DNA of 43,361 bases from Chara braunii (taxonomy: Eukaryota; Streptophyta; Charophyceae; Charales; Characeae). The translations under genes were made by a program, and so were the position numbers. Under the pieces are notes generated by a model that saw only the letters and a list, made by a program, of their open reading frames with translations, had not been told where the DNA came from and made no database searches. Shown here in pieces: positions 1 to 11,373 of the stretch. The stretch is from positions 7,081,450 through 7,124,810 of the forward strand of contig BFEA01000010.1 of the NCBI GenBank assembly GCA_003427395.1, read 5' to 3'. Numbering within the stretch: the first letter of the stretch is position 1; each line of letters starts with the position of its first letter.

Positions 1-161
1 AGAATCATTAAAGAATGCAATCATCAAACATGGCAATGCAAGGAAGCAACTGACTGACTCAAGCAAAGACAAAGTCAGATGAGGGAAGAATGAGAACTCA
101 TAATAGTCTCAAAGAGTACATATGGAAGAGAGCATGGCCGGCACCAGTCCGGAGTCCTCAC

Positions 162-845
162 TCATCCCTCTGAATCTCTCACTCGCTTTCTCACTTTGTT
201 GTACGTTTCTTGTGCCTCGAGCCATGTCCCCGTACTTTCTGAGTCTGTGACCTCTGAATGTAGACACCTGAAGCCTGCTAGTTCCGAGCACTTCCATCCA
301 AGTCCCATGATACGGAAGTCAACCGTGGCATAAAACTCCTCTAATAGTGTAGGAAGGTATGGCTGGGAGAAGATACCCCGTCTGAGATGTGGGAACTCGG
401 AAGGTTCGGTCACTGCCTCGTAATCGATCTTTGCAGGAGAGATGTACCTCTTGGCCAAATTAATCAGGTCACNCCAGTGAGAGTCGTCTGTCAGAGTAAA
501 AGGTACTGGAGGTCTGGGATAGTCGGAGTAGAGCTTTGGTCTGAAGCTGCGGATCAGCTTAGCACCGCTCTCATCGAGCTCCTTCTCTCTCTCCTCAAGG
601 TACCCTGCGGCCACGGTCCAGACTGAGTCAAAATGCTCATGAGTCTCCTTGCCTTTCCTCAAGTAAGGTCTCAGGTCATGAACAGTTCCTTCTGCAAAGA
701 CAGTGAGGACAACGAAGATTGACAGATCCTCCCATTTGAAACCCACGACACTAACATACTGGTAATGAAAGGCCTCCTTGAGCGCAATCTGATTAAGGGT
801 TGTCAGAACCGACTTGCTGACGGAGTGAGACTGAATTGTACTCAT
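162..845 (-). CDS. LTR-borne accessory ORF, 227 aa (3' LTR copy)
   Basis: This is the second copy of the ORF at 17831-18514, open over all 227 codons with ATG at 845. It shares the same ambiguous base (473, matching 18142). The C-terminal third, after the FRIMGLGW block, is rich in charged residues and ends KRVRDSEG. Because both LTRs carry it, it lies in sequence regenerated at each replication cycle. That would keep two copies per element and place one close to the promoter region of the 5' LTR. Similarity to the internal array suggests capture of an array member by the LTR, or expansion from it. Function unknown. Confidence 0.6.
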   Translation of the reverse strand: MSTIQSHSVSKSVLTTLNQIALKEAFHYQYVSVVGFKWEDLSIFVVLTVFAEGTVHDLRPYLRKGKETHEHFDSVWTVAAGYLEEREKELDESGAKLIRSFRPKLYSDYPRPPVPFTLTDDSHWXDLINLAKRYISPAKIDYEAVTEPSEFPHLRRGIFSQPYLPTLLEEFYATVDFRIMGLGWKCSELAGFRCLHSEVTDSESTGTWLEAQETYNKVRKRVRDSEG

Positions 846-1544
846 GTGGTGAGTTGGATGCTAGAATCGACCTCTATGTCCTTTTGTAATGTCTGATTCT
901 CAGATTAATACTGATCTCTGATGCAATTAAGAAAGAATGAATATTGACTGAGTGTTGATTTTATGTTAGTTGGACACTTACGGGATAGTGAATCACTAGT
1001 CTCTTAGCACTCAGACGGTCGGAAAAGATTGCAGACCTCGAGGTGGCACTAGAGAACTTGAGTTGCCAGTTGATTTCTGACTGAAGGTTTCAAGTAATTC
1101 GAACGATTAAATGTAGATTGAATGTTGGCTGAGTGACGATCAGTCTTTGCAGAAATTCCTGGGTAGTTCGAACAACCAGACTGCACTCGTGCACAGGCGT
1201 GAGTATGGGGGGCATGTCTCTGTGTCCATCGTTGGGCAACATGGTCTGAATTGATACTTTTCTCCAGCACGAGTGGTAGATGGATACAAAAATGAATAAA
1301 TAACATCTGACCCTGAATTGAGAATTTTTTGATCGCCCCTTTCCTGTGACTCCGTGTTATTGAGTAGATAGGTCACTAAGTGTCACTCATCTTGCGTGCC
1401 ACTGAATGCAGTTTATCCATTCAAGGGGGCGGGGATTGTTGAACGTTGCTCACCTGATGGCACAACATAGTACCGTTCACTTAGTAGCGTGACACTGAGT
1501 GAGGGAACACAAGCAACTGAGCGTTACTTCAAGTTTTTAACCAG

Positions 1545-1829
1545 TTATGGTTGCCGAGAGAGAGGGTCGAGCACTCCTAAGCCCTCTAGGGACCCCCTCC
1601 TGGCCTGTTCAATCACCTCTAGATATGAGTAGGTTCCGAGCAGTTTTCCATCAGGTCCATAGGATCGTATAGTATATTTAATGCTTCTCTGGGTTTTTAC
1701 CAATTTTAATGCAAGTCTCTCATTAACCTTATGTGACACTCGAGATCTTTGGGTGTTTCTTCCTTCCAAGCCCCTCGATTTATATTGATAGAGTGCAAGG
1801 GATATCAAAAAACCTTTTTCGCCACCCAT
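1545..1829 (-). CDS. Small LTR ORF, 94 aa (3' LTR copy), unknown
   Basis: This is the left-LTR copy of the ORF at 19214-19498, with the same length and reading frame. ATG is at 1829 and the reading opens MGGEKGFLIS. The upstream flank has an A-rich tract at about 1868-1880 in plus orientation. No domain recognised; a chance ORF cannot be excluded. Confidence 0.3.
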   Translation of the reverse strand: MGGEKGFLISLALYQYKSRGLEGRNTQRSRVSHKVNERLALKLVKTQRSIKYTIRSYGPDGKLLGTYSYLEVIEQARRGSLEGLGVLDPLSRQP

Positions 1830-4800
1830 GCTTATTCCATGCTATTTTCCCGAGCAGCCTGTCGGGTATAAAAAAAAAAAGGTTTTGATTGCTTTCCGCA
1901 CCGAGCTTAGTCATCAACGACTTGCTCCTCCACGGTACATCTGCCAGGACCGTTCCTTAGTCCAATTGGAGATTGCAGAAGCTCCCCTAGTCACCAGTAC
2001 CTTCAACGGTGTATAACATTACCAAGTATAACCCTTTTCATATTGTTATTCGAAGTTCAATCCTAAGGTGTGACACTACAGGCGGTGGTATCTGTTGAGT
2101 GATGAAGCTCTGTTGGGAAGATCAGACGATGACTGAGTAAAGGGAGCTGAAGCAGGGTGGCCCCGACTCTACAACGGCTCATAGGGTCAGGGCTAGTCCC
2201 CTCAAAGTAGATCACTCCCCACAAATTATGAGTAGTGATCCCTCGGTGTCTGCATGCGTTAGGTGCAGCATACGGCGTCGACAGGGTTGCAAGCAAAACA
2301 CATCAGACAACAAACTCAACTTAAATGACTCATGAAGAGCTGGCTAGCACGACCCATAACCAAAATTGGTACAGTACCTCTTTTGGTTGGCATCCTCGCC
2401 AATACACGGGGAAATGATGTCAAACCAAACGTGACTAGATGATTATATGAGGCCGTTGGAATAATGCATAAGACTCCGTTTCCGAGTATTAGATCATTTG
2501 ATGTCCACTCTCGCGAGTTCGCTTTCAACTCGTTCTCACTTCCCCGATAAAAGTCAATTGTCATAAAATAAAACAGAATGAAACAAAATAAAACAAAATT
2601 AAACACAATCAAGGGCTGCAATCATCAGCAGCGTATGACCATCACCTCTCAGAGCACTGATCCACACTTAGTATTCCTAGGCACTTTTACTAAGTTCACT
2701 CCCTTCCCAACCTGAGACGCGTGGGAACTTTCGGTCACCAAGCTAAACTCAGTTTTTTGTGCTCATCTGACTTCAAGGAACTGTCAGCAGTCAAAATCGG
2801 TGCCAATCACTTATGACTGCGACTGTCTCGAGCAACTACAGCCAAAGATCATATTACTTTTAGTCACCATCCAACAGATACTTTGCCAGTAGGTAGGCGA
2901 TCCTACGAGATGATGATGATCTACTACCCATCAGGGGTAACGACAAAAAAAAAGGACAACGAAAACCGAAGGAAACACGCTCAAATAGGGCCCTTTTCAG
3001 GATCAACTCATACAGTTTTCATTGGACTTTGTCACATTTTACTTCTCACCATGAACGTGTTGTATAAATCTGAGACTTGTGACACTATCTGCCCGTTTTA
3101 ACAGGCACCACTTCGACGGCAAGTCCACCGAAAACACCAAAAGAAAACATGGGATGAACTCAACTTTGCATTTCGAGTGACGTACAAACTGACAGGGGAA
3201 ATACTAATTACTGTAATTAAAATTGACTTATGTATTACAAAATTATGTGTCAGCTCAAGTTGGTCGTACCCTCTTCACCGAAACTAGAGCACGCATAACA
3301 CATGGATGACCAGAGTCGTTAATGACTCATCCGCTTGACAACCATGTTTACTTGGTTTCGTGGTTTTACCTTACAGTCAGTGTTCAAGTCCCTTATCCAG
3401 AAGAATACACCAGAACTATAGGGAGCTTCATAATAAAGGACCCTGTACAACGTTCTTCGTTGTCCATTATCACTGTTAACTGTGATAGAGGGAGAGATGG
3501 GAAAGACACGCAGAACGAGCCAAGTGCAGGTCCGAGTAACCTCAAACACAACTATTCCATATTACTAACCGTTAAACCTTATTCGTTCCTGGCAGCATCA
3601 AACCTTCTCAGATCACTAACTTGCGTTCGGGTTGTCTTGACGAGGCGGAGCCATGGACAATGAGTTCGACTAGTTTGTGTCGGGATTTTTAGTGATGTCA
3701 ATAAGATTGCTTCCCTCCCTCCTTTACATGAGTGCGCGTCGACACGGTGCACAAAGATCCTCTCGCAAAACAAACCTCACACAAGTACCTATCCTCCTCC
3801 GCACGTACATTGTCATGGCCTCAATCGCTCAGTCGTTTCAAGGAATCGTACCGCCTCATGGCACAACCGGAAAAGATGAGTAACAACTCTTGTACTAAGG
3901 GACAACTTCTTGGAAAGTTTCTCGTTTCCTCCCGTAGATTGCTCGCACAAGCTAGTCCCTTCTCTTACCAGCACTCGACTAGGCAAGGCATAGTTTCCCT
4001 TATATCAAACAACGAAGTCATTCGCACCGAGTTGGCGGTGTCAACAAAGAAACACAGAAGCCCCCCCCTCTCTTCCTCTTCAGACAACAGTAAGGTATGA
4101 CCCTGATTACTCTCGCGGAGTGGGAGATGAGCAGCAAGCCCCTCCTCCGTTCAAAGGTCAGAGTGGGAATTTGTGAGACTGTTAGCAAGGATCGAGGTCT
4201 GACGAGACAGAAGGCACCAGGGAAAAGAAGGTAGCTAGCGTCAACCGAGGCACCCAGTCTTCAAAGCGTGCAAGGTTCTCGCTACCCTTACTTCCACTCC
4301 ATGCCCACACGCGCTCAAACCCTCGTCATAACTACTAGGACGGAAGCCATCCCCCTTTTCTTTGACGTCTGAGGAACAAGCTCTCCTTCACCAGGTATGC
4401 AACAGGCATCCCGGTTAGCAGACAACATCAATAATAACATCATAGCTCAGGGGCAACCCCGTTCTCTCTCTCTGTATCTGACCCCACTCGCACTCCCTCT
4501 CATCTTCTCTCTTCTCCTAATCGTGACTACATGTCTCTTCGTCAGTGATGATGTCAACGGCGAAGCTGTACATGTGTCTCTCTCTCTCTCGTCTAATTCA
4601 CCTCTTCCGTTCTTGAGCGTGCCCTTCGCACGAGCAGCCGTCCCGTAACTGCCTCACGACCTACTGCCCATCTCGACTCTGGGCCGAGCTGACTTCTTGG
4701 CCGTATTCCCCTGTCCCCGCCAATGGGTGGTTCTTCTGGATCTGATCCAGCCCATGCCAGGACTGGGTCTGATCCTCCCGGTCGCTAGCCTCGCTTTCTG

Positions 4801-5865
4801 CCTCGGAGTCACGGTCCAGGTGTTGCTGCTCCCGTTCCGCTGTATCAGGCGAAGTCCCCGCCTCTAGGTACGATACGGTCACTTTTTATTCGTCCGTGAC
4901 TCCATCCCTTCTACACCTTCTTTTACACGCGGTCCCTGGCCTCTGTAATTGCCATCTGCAGGCCTGGGTCCGCCCTCATCTCTTCCTCTTTTCCCCCTTC
5001 TACATTTATCTTTAGTTTCGCCTCTTGCCTGCCGTAGCTGTAGTCCAGCACGACCGTCACAGTAGGCCCTTCGCCGGACATCCACTCCTATTTCCACAGA
5101 AACTGAAGGCACCTTGGCCTATACCCATACAGCCCACTGTTGTGTACCATAGTTGCACCCCCCCCTTTTTGATAGGTAATATATGGAACTTGGACACCGA
5201 CCCTAGAAACACTCTGGGCTTAACACTCCCCGCACGCGCCTTCGGCATAGTGCGTCACTTCCGCCCAGTCGCTCAGCCCTCTCTTCAATTCACCAACGAG
5301 TAGCGAGGAGAGGCTACCAATGGCCGGGTAACCAGAAGCTCATCTCCTTCTCCTTTATACGATCGCCATTTGCCGCGACCCCGACGTTCTGAACGAGGGA
5401 TCCAAACAAACTTCTCAGGATTACACCCCCTTTTGATTTTGTAATTGCACAAAAAAAATATTAAGGCAGTACGCCTACGGTTATAGGGCCTGCTATTGAG
5501 TGAAAAGACCGCAAGACTTAGCGCGGTGGTCCCATAACGGGATACTGACTGACGCTCTTGTCCCTTTAAAATGAGTCGTCGGCCTAACTCTATCGGGTAC
5601 CCGTGCCCGATGGCAAGGAGGGGGCTTATGACCCTCCATGGGGGGTAATAGGCTCCCTACCGATGCGGTTGTGGGTCGCCCCTCTTTTGGGGTTCCGCTG
5701 AGCGATGCTCAGCCGGACAGATCGACTACCGGGCGATACGTGAAAAGTCGGCCATTCCAGGCCACCAAGCGCCAATCGGGGTTCAAAAATGGACCGCTCG
5801 CGCTCCTTCCCGCGAAGTGACGGAAGGTCAAGAGAAAAAACAAACTCCAAAAACAACTAATAAAT

Positions 5866-5930
5866 TTAACTAGGATAATAATAACAATAATAATATTAAT
5901 AAAAGTAAAAATAATAATAGAAAGAAATCA
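5866..5930. repeat. AAT/ATA-rich microsatellite in left LTR
   Basis: ataataacaataataat-type sequence at 5872-5920. The right LTR has a longer, purer (AAT) tract at about 23540-23588, so the tract length differs between the LTRs. Confidence 0.85.
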
Positions 5931-6478
5931 TAACACTGTGGCCAGAGGTCACTAGATCGTCTCAAACAGAAGTGGGGGCCCAAATCCGTGCGTAGGTCCG
6001 ACACTTAACTTCCCTTTTCTCTTCTTACCCCCTTTCGCCTTTTTCTTTCTTTTCCTTTTACCTCCTTTCTGTTTCACTGTAACAGTTGGTCTTCATATCT
6101 AACCCATAACCTGGCAGAGGGCACTCAGTGCGCACTAGAAAAGACCGCGGCTGTCCCTCTACCTTCGCGTCCCTCGGCGAACCCAGCGGCTACCACGGCC
6201 ACAGGCCGGTAGTGCCCTGCTGTACAGCAGGGTGCCGAGCCTGCGTGGACCAATGGAAAGCCCAGTGGCGCACTCTTTTTGCTGAGGGAAGGCACCAACT
6301 GGGCTAATCCATTGCTAGGTACGACTCAAGCATTCTAAGAGCATTGAAGAGGTTCGAGAATACGCAGACAAGAGTGACATCTATGTAAGGGCTGGTACTA
6401 AACAGGAACTTGGTAAACAGAGGAGGGTCGGGACATCGCGCCAGCGTCCCCGCTAGGTCTACGCACTTGCGCAGCAGG

Positions 6479-6485
6479 TATAAAA
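6479..6485 (+). promoter_or_regulatory. TATA box for opposite-strand ORF
   Basis: TATAAAA at 6479-6485, 36 bp inside the 3' LTR boundary, on the strand opposite to gag-pol. It lies about 270 bp upstream of an ATG in good context (cacc before ATG at 6750). The leader between is pyrimidine-rich, and ttttctgcag near 6651-6661 could be a 3' splice site. Confidence 0.4.
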
Positions 6486-6749
6486 TGACCTGCTCCGGTA
6501 GAGCACTCCACCTTTTCCGTCGAAACTCGTGGTGTAGTTCGTATTACAGCTTCCGTGCTAGCTGGTTTCTCGCACTCTCACGGCGTTCGCGTTCTTCTCT
6601 CTTACGACTCGCGGGAACTAGTGCGATCTGTACAATCAATTTTCTTCTTTCTTTTTCTGCAGTCCGCAATTCCTTCACCACATTTCTCCTTAGTACGACG
6701 TTCTCTTGTCTCTCTCATTTTTCTCTTTGGTTACCTTCTCGTTTTCACC

Positions 6750-7214
6750 ATGCCTGAAGCACGTAAGGGACAGGGAAGAGGAAGGGGTGGTAGAGGTGGG
6801 AAGGCGCGTGAAGAACCGCTGGCTCGCACGCGGCGTGAATATAGTTCGGAGAAGGAGGAAGATGAGCCGCGAGGTTATGGTGCTCATTCGAGACCTTACC
6901 CTCGCCACTTAATGCCAACGTGGTACGGAAGAACTCCATCCCCGGATAGGATGGAGTACTTCCAGAAGAAGTTCGAGGAGTGCTACGGCGCGCCCAGCAC
7001 CTCTTCCCCTCCTTACACTCCCAGAGTCCCCATCACTCCCACGGCGAGCAGAGCCCTAGTGACCGTCCCTTTCGTTCCTTGCACTGCTTCCTGTACCCCT
7101 CATTCCAATGGTTGTACCCTCCTCTACATCTTCTTCCTTCTTTCTTTACTTCAAATTGAATTCATGGTCATCTTCTATATCATGTACAAACACGACTTTC
7201 TTTCAAATTTCTGA
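6750..7214 (+). CDS. Antisense additional ORF, 154 aa, RGG-rich
   Basis: Opposite-strand ORF between integrase and the 3' LTR. The frame is open from 6555, but the ATG at 6750 has a strong context and starts a distinctive protein. Residues about 5-22 are Gly/Arg-rich (GQGRGRGGRGGKAREE, RNA-binding-like), followed by a charged segment (SSEKEEDEPRGYGAH) and a Pro/Ser/Thr region (STSSPPYTPRVPITPT). The C-terminus is hydrophobic (LLYIFFLLSLLQIEFMVIF), a possible membrane segment or an out-of-frame tail after decay. Antisense additional ORFs at this position are known in some plant Ty3/gypsy elements such as Grande. A GGGGA-TGTAGG motif just downstream (7285-7296) could instead mark a second, plus-strand element. 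Confidence 0.45.
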   Translation: MPEARKGQGRGRGGRGGKAREEPLARTRREYSSEKEEDEPRGYGAHSRPYPRHLMPTWYGRTPSPDRMEYFQKKFEECYGAPSTSSPPYTPRVPITPTASRALVTVPFVPCTASCTPHSNGCTLLYIFFLLSLLQIEFMVIFYIMYKHDFLSNF

Positions 7215-7504
7215 ATTCTCTTTTCACTAGTTTCACGTTACTTTTCATAACATCCTTGGCTTGAGAGTTTAAATACTTTAAGGATGGGGATGTAGGTTCC
7301 TCGTAAACCAGGCCGCTTGTCGGCCACCAAATAAGTTTAAGAAGGATTTATTGCCTGTTGTTGACTCTGATCTCTTACTGTTCTGAAACCTGTCCTCAAT
7401 CTGAATTTTTTCGACAAAGAAAGGTTACCTTAACCTTTACCTTGACTGCAAAATAGGAAGCACTATCAATCTGATACCAATGCCTCTGGTACTCATCCAG
7501 TCGC

Positions 7505-7690
7505 CAAGCTGGAAGTAGGGCATACCAAACCCTTTTCTGTTTTCTGGCTTGAATGAGATATCTTCTCAGCTTCTCAAGTAACTCAGGGGATACCAAACCC
7601 TGTTTTCTTTCTCTCATCTAAGTGAGGCGTTTCCTCAACTTCTCAGATAAAGGGAGGGGATACCAAACCCTTTTTCTTTTCTCTGGCCTG
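7505..7690. repeat. About 69-bp imperfect tandem repeat, 3 copies
   Basis: The word ggataccaaaccc or a close variant recurs at about 7522, 7590 and 7660, each followed by a T/C-rich stretch and then ctcAactTCTCa-like sequence. The period is 68-70 bp. It lies in the non-coding region downstream of integrase. Confidence 0.7.
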
Positions 7691-8569
7691 GGGAACTTCA
7701 AATAAGTCTTTATATACCTGCAAAACAACGAGTTTCACAGACAACAAACTGTGCCCCATTAAGCAGGCTCCCTGATAATTCACAGTCAAGCAACAAGTAG
7801 ACAAAATAAACCCAGAATAAAATAAAATAATAGAAATAATGAAATAATAAGATAATAGACTCAACAAGACATTTATTCACACCCAAGAGTTATTGATTGC
7901 CTTGGTTTTGGCCCACCACTGGTCGGGAATGTCAGACCTCCTGTAAGTCTGGCATACCCTATTCGGCCCGCCTCAGGCCAGGACTAGTCAGACCATCTGT
8001 CTTAACAGCCCCTTTGACCTGTCTCCATGTCAGGACGAGCATACCCACTACTCGAGTATGGTAGTCCTTTGACACTCTCGACAGGATACCCAGACTATAG
8101 CGGGTCAGGTCACCCTATGACAGTAGACCTCCCGTCAGTCAAACTGTCCTGAACCCGGATTTGACCACTGAGGTCGGGGACCGGCTCACCCACCAGTTTT
8201 TGGCCTAGGGCGCTGGCTGCCCCGCCCAGATTTTTGAACGTGAGACCCAATCTAACCACAGTTTTAGGCTCTGGCGAACCTCACTGGATTGCATCCTCTG
8301 ACTGCGGCAGGGTTACAGCTGACTCCTTTCGACCTCATAGGCCAGACCCCCGGAGTCTTAGCCTCAGTCGACTACGGAATTCGACACTCGCGTCGGGGAC
8401 CTGCTGACCCCACCAGATTGCAACCTATTGCGGTAAGGCTCTGGCCGGCCCCGATAATCAATGTGTCTTTAGGTTAGAGAAGAAGATCCCAGGCACAGAT
8501 AATCAGGCAAGCATATCGTAACCCACAAGCAGACTGCCCATGCCCCAAGTAACAGGACAAACATTTCTC

Positions 8570-8990
8570 AAGAGACGTCACTTCAGTCTCCAGAGGCACT
8601 GAACAACAACATGATAACCAGCACCAAGCCCTTGCAGGAAACCTCCCTTCAGCCTCAAGAAGGATGCTTAGTGCTGGCCCAGAGAGGTCTCTTCCCTCAG
8701 CTGGGAATTTCTTTTCCAATAGACGTCCCGTCAATCTCAACGAAATACTGAAATGCTGGTCTCAGAGAGTTCCCTTCTCTCATCTGAGTGAAGACAAGAA
8801 ACTTAGTTAAAAAACACGAAGTCCCTCTACTGACAACTCTCAGTCAAGTAAAGTTGGGTTTCTTTATGCCAGTCCTCATCTGAATTTATTGGATGGACAA
8901 CTTAGTTAGAGACACGAAGTTCTTCTGCTAACAACTCTCGATCATACAGAACTGAACTTCTTTATGTCCATCATGCTTTTCTCTTTATCA
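8570..8990. repeat. About 100-bp imperfect repeats
   Basis: acttagtta, then acacgaagt and a few bases later acaactctc, occur at about 8800 and 8900, with cttctttatg closing each unit. An older repeat of about 110 bp (aaatgctgg/agtgctgg followed by agagagGtctctTCcctc) is seen at about 8670 and 8752. Copies are diverged. Confidence 0.5.
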
Positions 8991-9409
8991 TAAGAATAAT
9001 ACTGATTACATCTTCTGACGTGCCACAGCCATAAGTTCCTTAGATCCTTGACACTACGTCAATGCTCACGAAAACTGTATCTCACAGTTATTTCCCCACT
9101 CTCAGAGGCTTTGACACTCATGGTTCGATTGTAGCACTGCATCAAATATATAATCTCATAAACTCTGCTGCTTGCTGAAACAGAAAATGTACCGACATGC
9201 TGGAGAATTGAAATGTTAAATTGACCATGCAAGAACGATTATTGTCTGCTGAATTTTCAGTCTTGTTGTCTCATTGTCTTACTGTACTTTTATCTCAGTT
9301 CTCATGAACTGTCCTCGCACTTGGATGGTTGACTTTTCCTTCCTCTCTTTGTGGTCATTGTGGGGATCAGATCAGGGTTTCTGATTCTGTAAGGACCCTG
9401 ATACCATGT

Positions 9410-10491
9410 CATGAACCCTGGACCCATCCATCTCTAAAATCTCATAAACTTTCCCTTCTGGTTCTCCTGTGATTCTGTAAGGACCGAGTCATCTGGGCTC
9501 CAGTCGTTTAGTCCACTGAGTCTTAAGAGAACTGTCGAATAGAAGAACAATGTCACCAACTTTCAATTTCTCCTTTCGTATATATTTTTTTTGTTCCATC
9601 TTTTTTTATCTGATAATCTGTTGGATGACATTCTCTCTGCAGCATCCATCACTGCTTGATCAACTTCTGATATTTGTCTCATTCTGATCTGGAGGAGCTC
9701 TGAAATAGAATAATCTTTGTCACTCTCTTGACTCGTTCATGTCTTGACTATGTTCTCAATAGGCAATGTAGCATATCGACCATACCATAGAGTGAATGGT
9801 GCATAGCATGTAGTCCTCTTGACTGTTATATTGTCAGCATAAACAGCAACTCTTAATACTTTTGACCAGTTACCGAGATTTTCTTCACACCACTTAGCCA
9901 ATGAGTCTTTCAAAGTTTTATGACCTCTTTCAACAGGTGCATTCGCTTGTGGATGATAGGTAGTCACATATTGAATTCTGACACTTAATCTGAGAGTGGT
10001 CCTTCTTACAATCTCATTTCTTAACTCGGATCCTCGGTCTGAGACAAACTCTCTGATGAAAGGATACCTGAGATAGACTTCTTCTATCCATTCAACCATC
10101 TGCTCGGTTGTCTTCCCCCTCAGAGCTTTTGCCTCAACATAGGCAGAAAAATTATCTCTCATGTTCAATATGTACCTCATCCCTCCCTTGCCTAGTGGCA
10201 TGGTGATGAGGTCCAAATGAACTTTGCTGCCTGGTTCTTCAGAATAGTGGGACATAAAGGCTCAATCATTCTTGTACTACACCTCTTCTGACATAATATA
10301 CATGACTTACAGAATCTGTAAATCATGTCTCTCATGCCAGACCAGAAATAGAGTTTAACTGTCTTAGAATAGGTTGCTTCAGCGGCCCTGTGACCACCAG
10401 CAACCCCCTCGTGTAAACCAGCAATTATTTCCAATTGTCTTTCTTTGCCACAAATTACTCTTAATGGAGGCAGTCCTCCTTTGCCATCCAC
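9410..10491 (-). pseudogene. pol: Pol: integrase with zinc, catalytic and GPY/F domains (broken)
   Basis: DDE-type integrase that inserts the cDNA into the host genome. The zinc-binding N-terminus (10491-10192) has HEGVAGGH and CKSCILCQKRC. A frameshift near 10230 leads to the catalytic core (10255-9737) with HLDLIT (first D), FVSDRGSE (second D) and YHPQANAPVERGHKTLK (catalytic E). After a stop at 9737, the C-terminal GPY/F domain is legible at about 9585-9415 (KLKVGDIVLLFDSS, then LGPYRITGEPEG). There an in-frame TGA replaces the usual Trp before LGPYR. All three catalytic acids survive, but the gene is interrupted. No chromodomain is seen after it. Confidence 0.88.
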
Positions 10492-10554
10492 AAAGAGGTG
10501 ACCTCATTTTAGCCTGAATTTTTTTCTAATATTCTTACAATAGTATTCCTTCAA

Positions 10555-10995
10555 CTATTCTTTCTCCATTTTCTTCCCAATTTCTTGATAGATTTCATCG
10601 TACTCCTCAAAGATAAATGATATTTTTTCCTCTTTCTTCTTACCTTCTTCTTCTTTCTTTGAGTCTGAACTTTCTCCTGTTTCATAGGCTGCTACTGCTG
10701 CAGCATTAATCTTTGCATACCAGTCATTATGTTCTTCCTCTTCTTCTTTTTTTAGGATTGATTCGTAAACATAGACACTAGGGATTTCTCCCCAGTTGTC
10801 TCTTTCTTCTGGCCATAGGCTCCACTTGTATGAGCTTGGTACTTCATAATCCTCATCATCTTTCTCATTTAGAAAATTATCAACATAAGAAGATTCTTCA
10901 ACAATCCCTTCAATATCTTCTTCTTCTTCACATTTCCTCCATTCAATTCGACTTAGATCATTTGCTCTATTCTTCTCAGTTGAAATCTTTTCCAA
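10555..10995 (-). pseudogene. pol: Pol: acidic linker between RNase H and integrase
   Basis: The open frame begins EKNRANDLSRIEWRK, which matches the sequence usually following the RNase H/connection region (NRADGLSR in relatives). It continues for about 120 residues very rich in Glu, including runs of five to six Glu and the repeated-looking KKEEEGKKKEEK. It ends before the integrase zinc domain. A long acidic spacer here is unusual and has no recognised activity. Confidence 0.6.
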
Positions 10996-11010
10996 AACAA
11001 AATCAAAAGT

Positions 11011-11349
11011 TCAAATGAAGGTTATCCATCTGCTTACTGTTAGATCTACTTGTTGGCGCTTCTTAATTGCACCAATCACAGCAGATGCATCAGTTCTCAG
11101 AGTGAATCTCCTTCCAAGGACGTTGTGTCTGAAGCACCTGAGATAATGGATGATGGTCAGTAGCTCTTCCCTGAACTGGGTGTAGCCTCTTTCTGTGGAA
11201 TTGAAAGTCTTGCTCTCAAACCTTAGAGGTCTTTCTCTACCGTTATCATCCTTCTGTATGAGTACACCACCAAGAGTTACTGGTCCTCCATTTGCCTCGA
11301 TGATGAAAGGTCTTTCTTCGTCATCATCGTAGAAAGGTACTCCCAACAC
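11011..11349 (-). pseudogene. pol: Pol: RNase H domain
   Basis: Ty3-type RNase H following RT: PFIIEANGGPVTLGGVLIQ, RPLRFESKTFNSTERGY, FREELLTIIHYL and FTLRTDASAVIGAI. The usual first catalytic Asp position (as in ETDGG) reads EANGG here, so a key residue appears mutated. The acidic FREE and RTDAS positions remain. It would degrade the RNA template during reverse transcription. Spacing from the RT thumb is 24 nt with a stop between. Confidence 0.85.
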
Positions 11350-11373
11350 AATACCACAATCTTTTAATTTTTC

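Larger units (their letters stand above)
1..6443 (-). repeat. 3' LTR (left copy), truncated by window start
   Basis: This is the partner of 17385-23978; the first 285 or so bases of the LTR lie outside the window. The right end falls at the cca at 6441-6443, where a 7-bp difference removes part of the TCGG terminal motif seen in the other copy. Bases 1 to about 3300 are almost identical to the right copy. From about 3300 onward the two copies differ at roughly one base in ten to fifteen and carry indels. Outside the two minus-strand ORFs (162-845, 1545-1829), the stretch from about 1850 to 6440 shows no convincing gene. It contains CT-rich tracts (4460-4620) and an AAT/ATA-rich tract at 5866-5930. 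Confidence 0.88.
7300..9400. other. Non-coding region between pol and 3' LTR
   Basis: About 2.1 kb without a convincing gene on either strand. It contains imperfect tandem repeats at 7505-7690 and 8570-8990 (listed separately). A GC-rich stretch at 7900-8470 has recurring CCC/GGG-rich words such as tcggggac. Short AT tracts occur at 7800-7860. No envelope-like ORF is present. Confidence 0.5.

Noticed and set aside
387-626. Plus-strand 79-codon ORF in the LTR (also at 18056-18295)
   Set aside because: It is the shadow of the 227-codon minus-strand ORF, and it contains the ambiguous base.
6490-6550. Possible tRNA (ggtagagcactcc resembles a D arm)
   Set aside because: No T arm, anticodon arm or acceptor stem can be drawn around it.
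7300-9400. Envelope-like gene between integrase and the 3' LTR
   Set aside because: No minus-strand ORF over 90 codons, and no signal peptide or transmembrane pattern.
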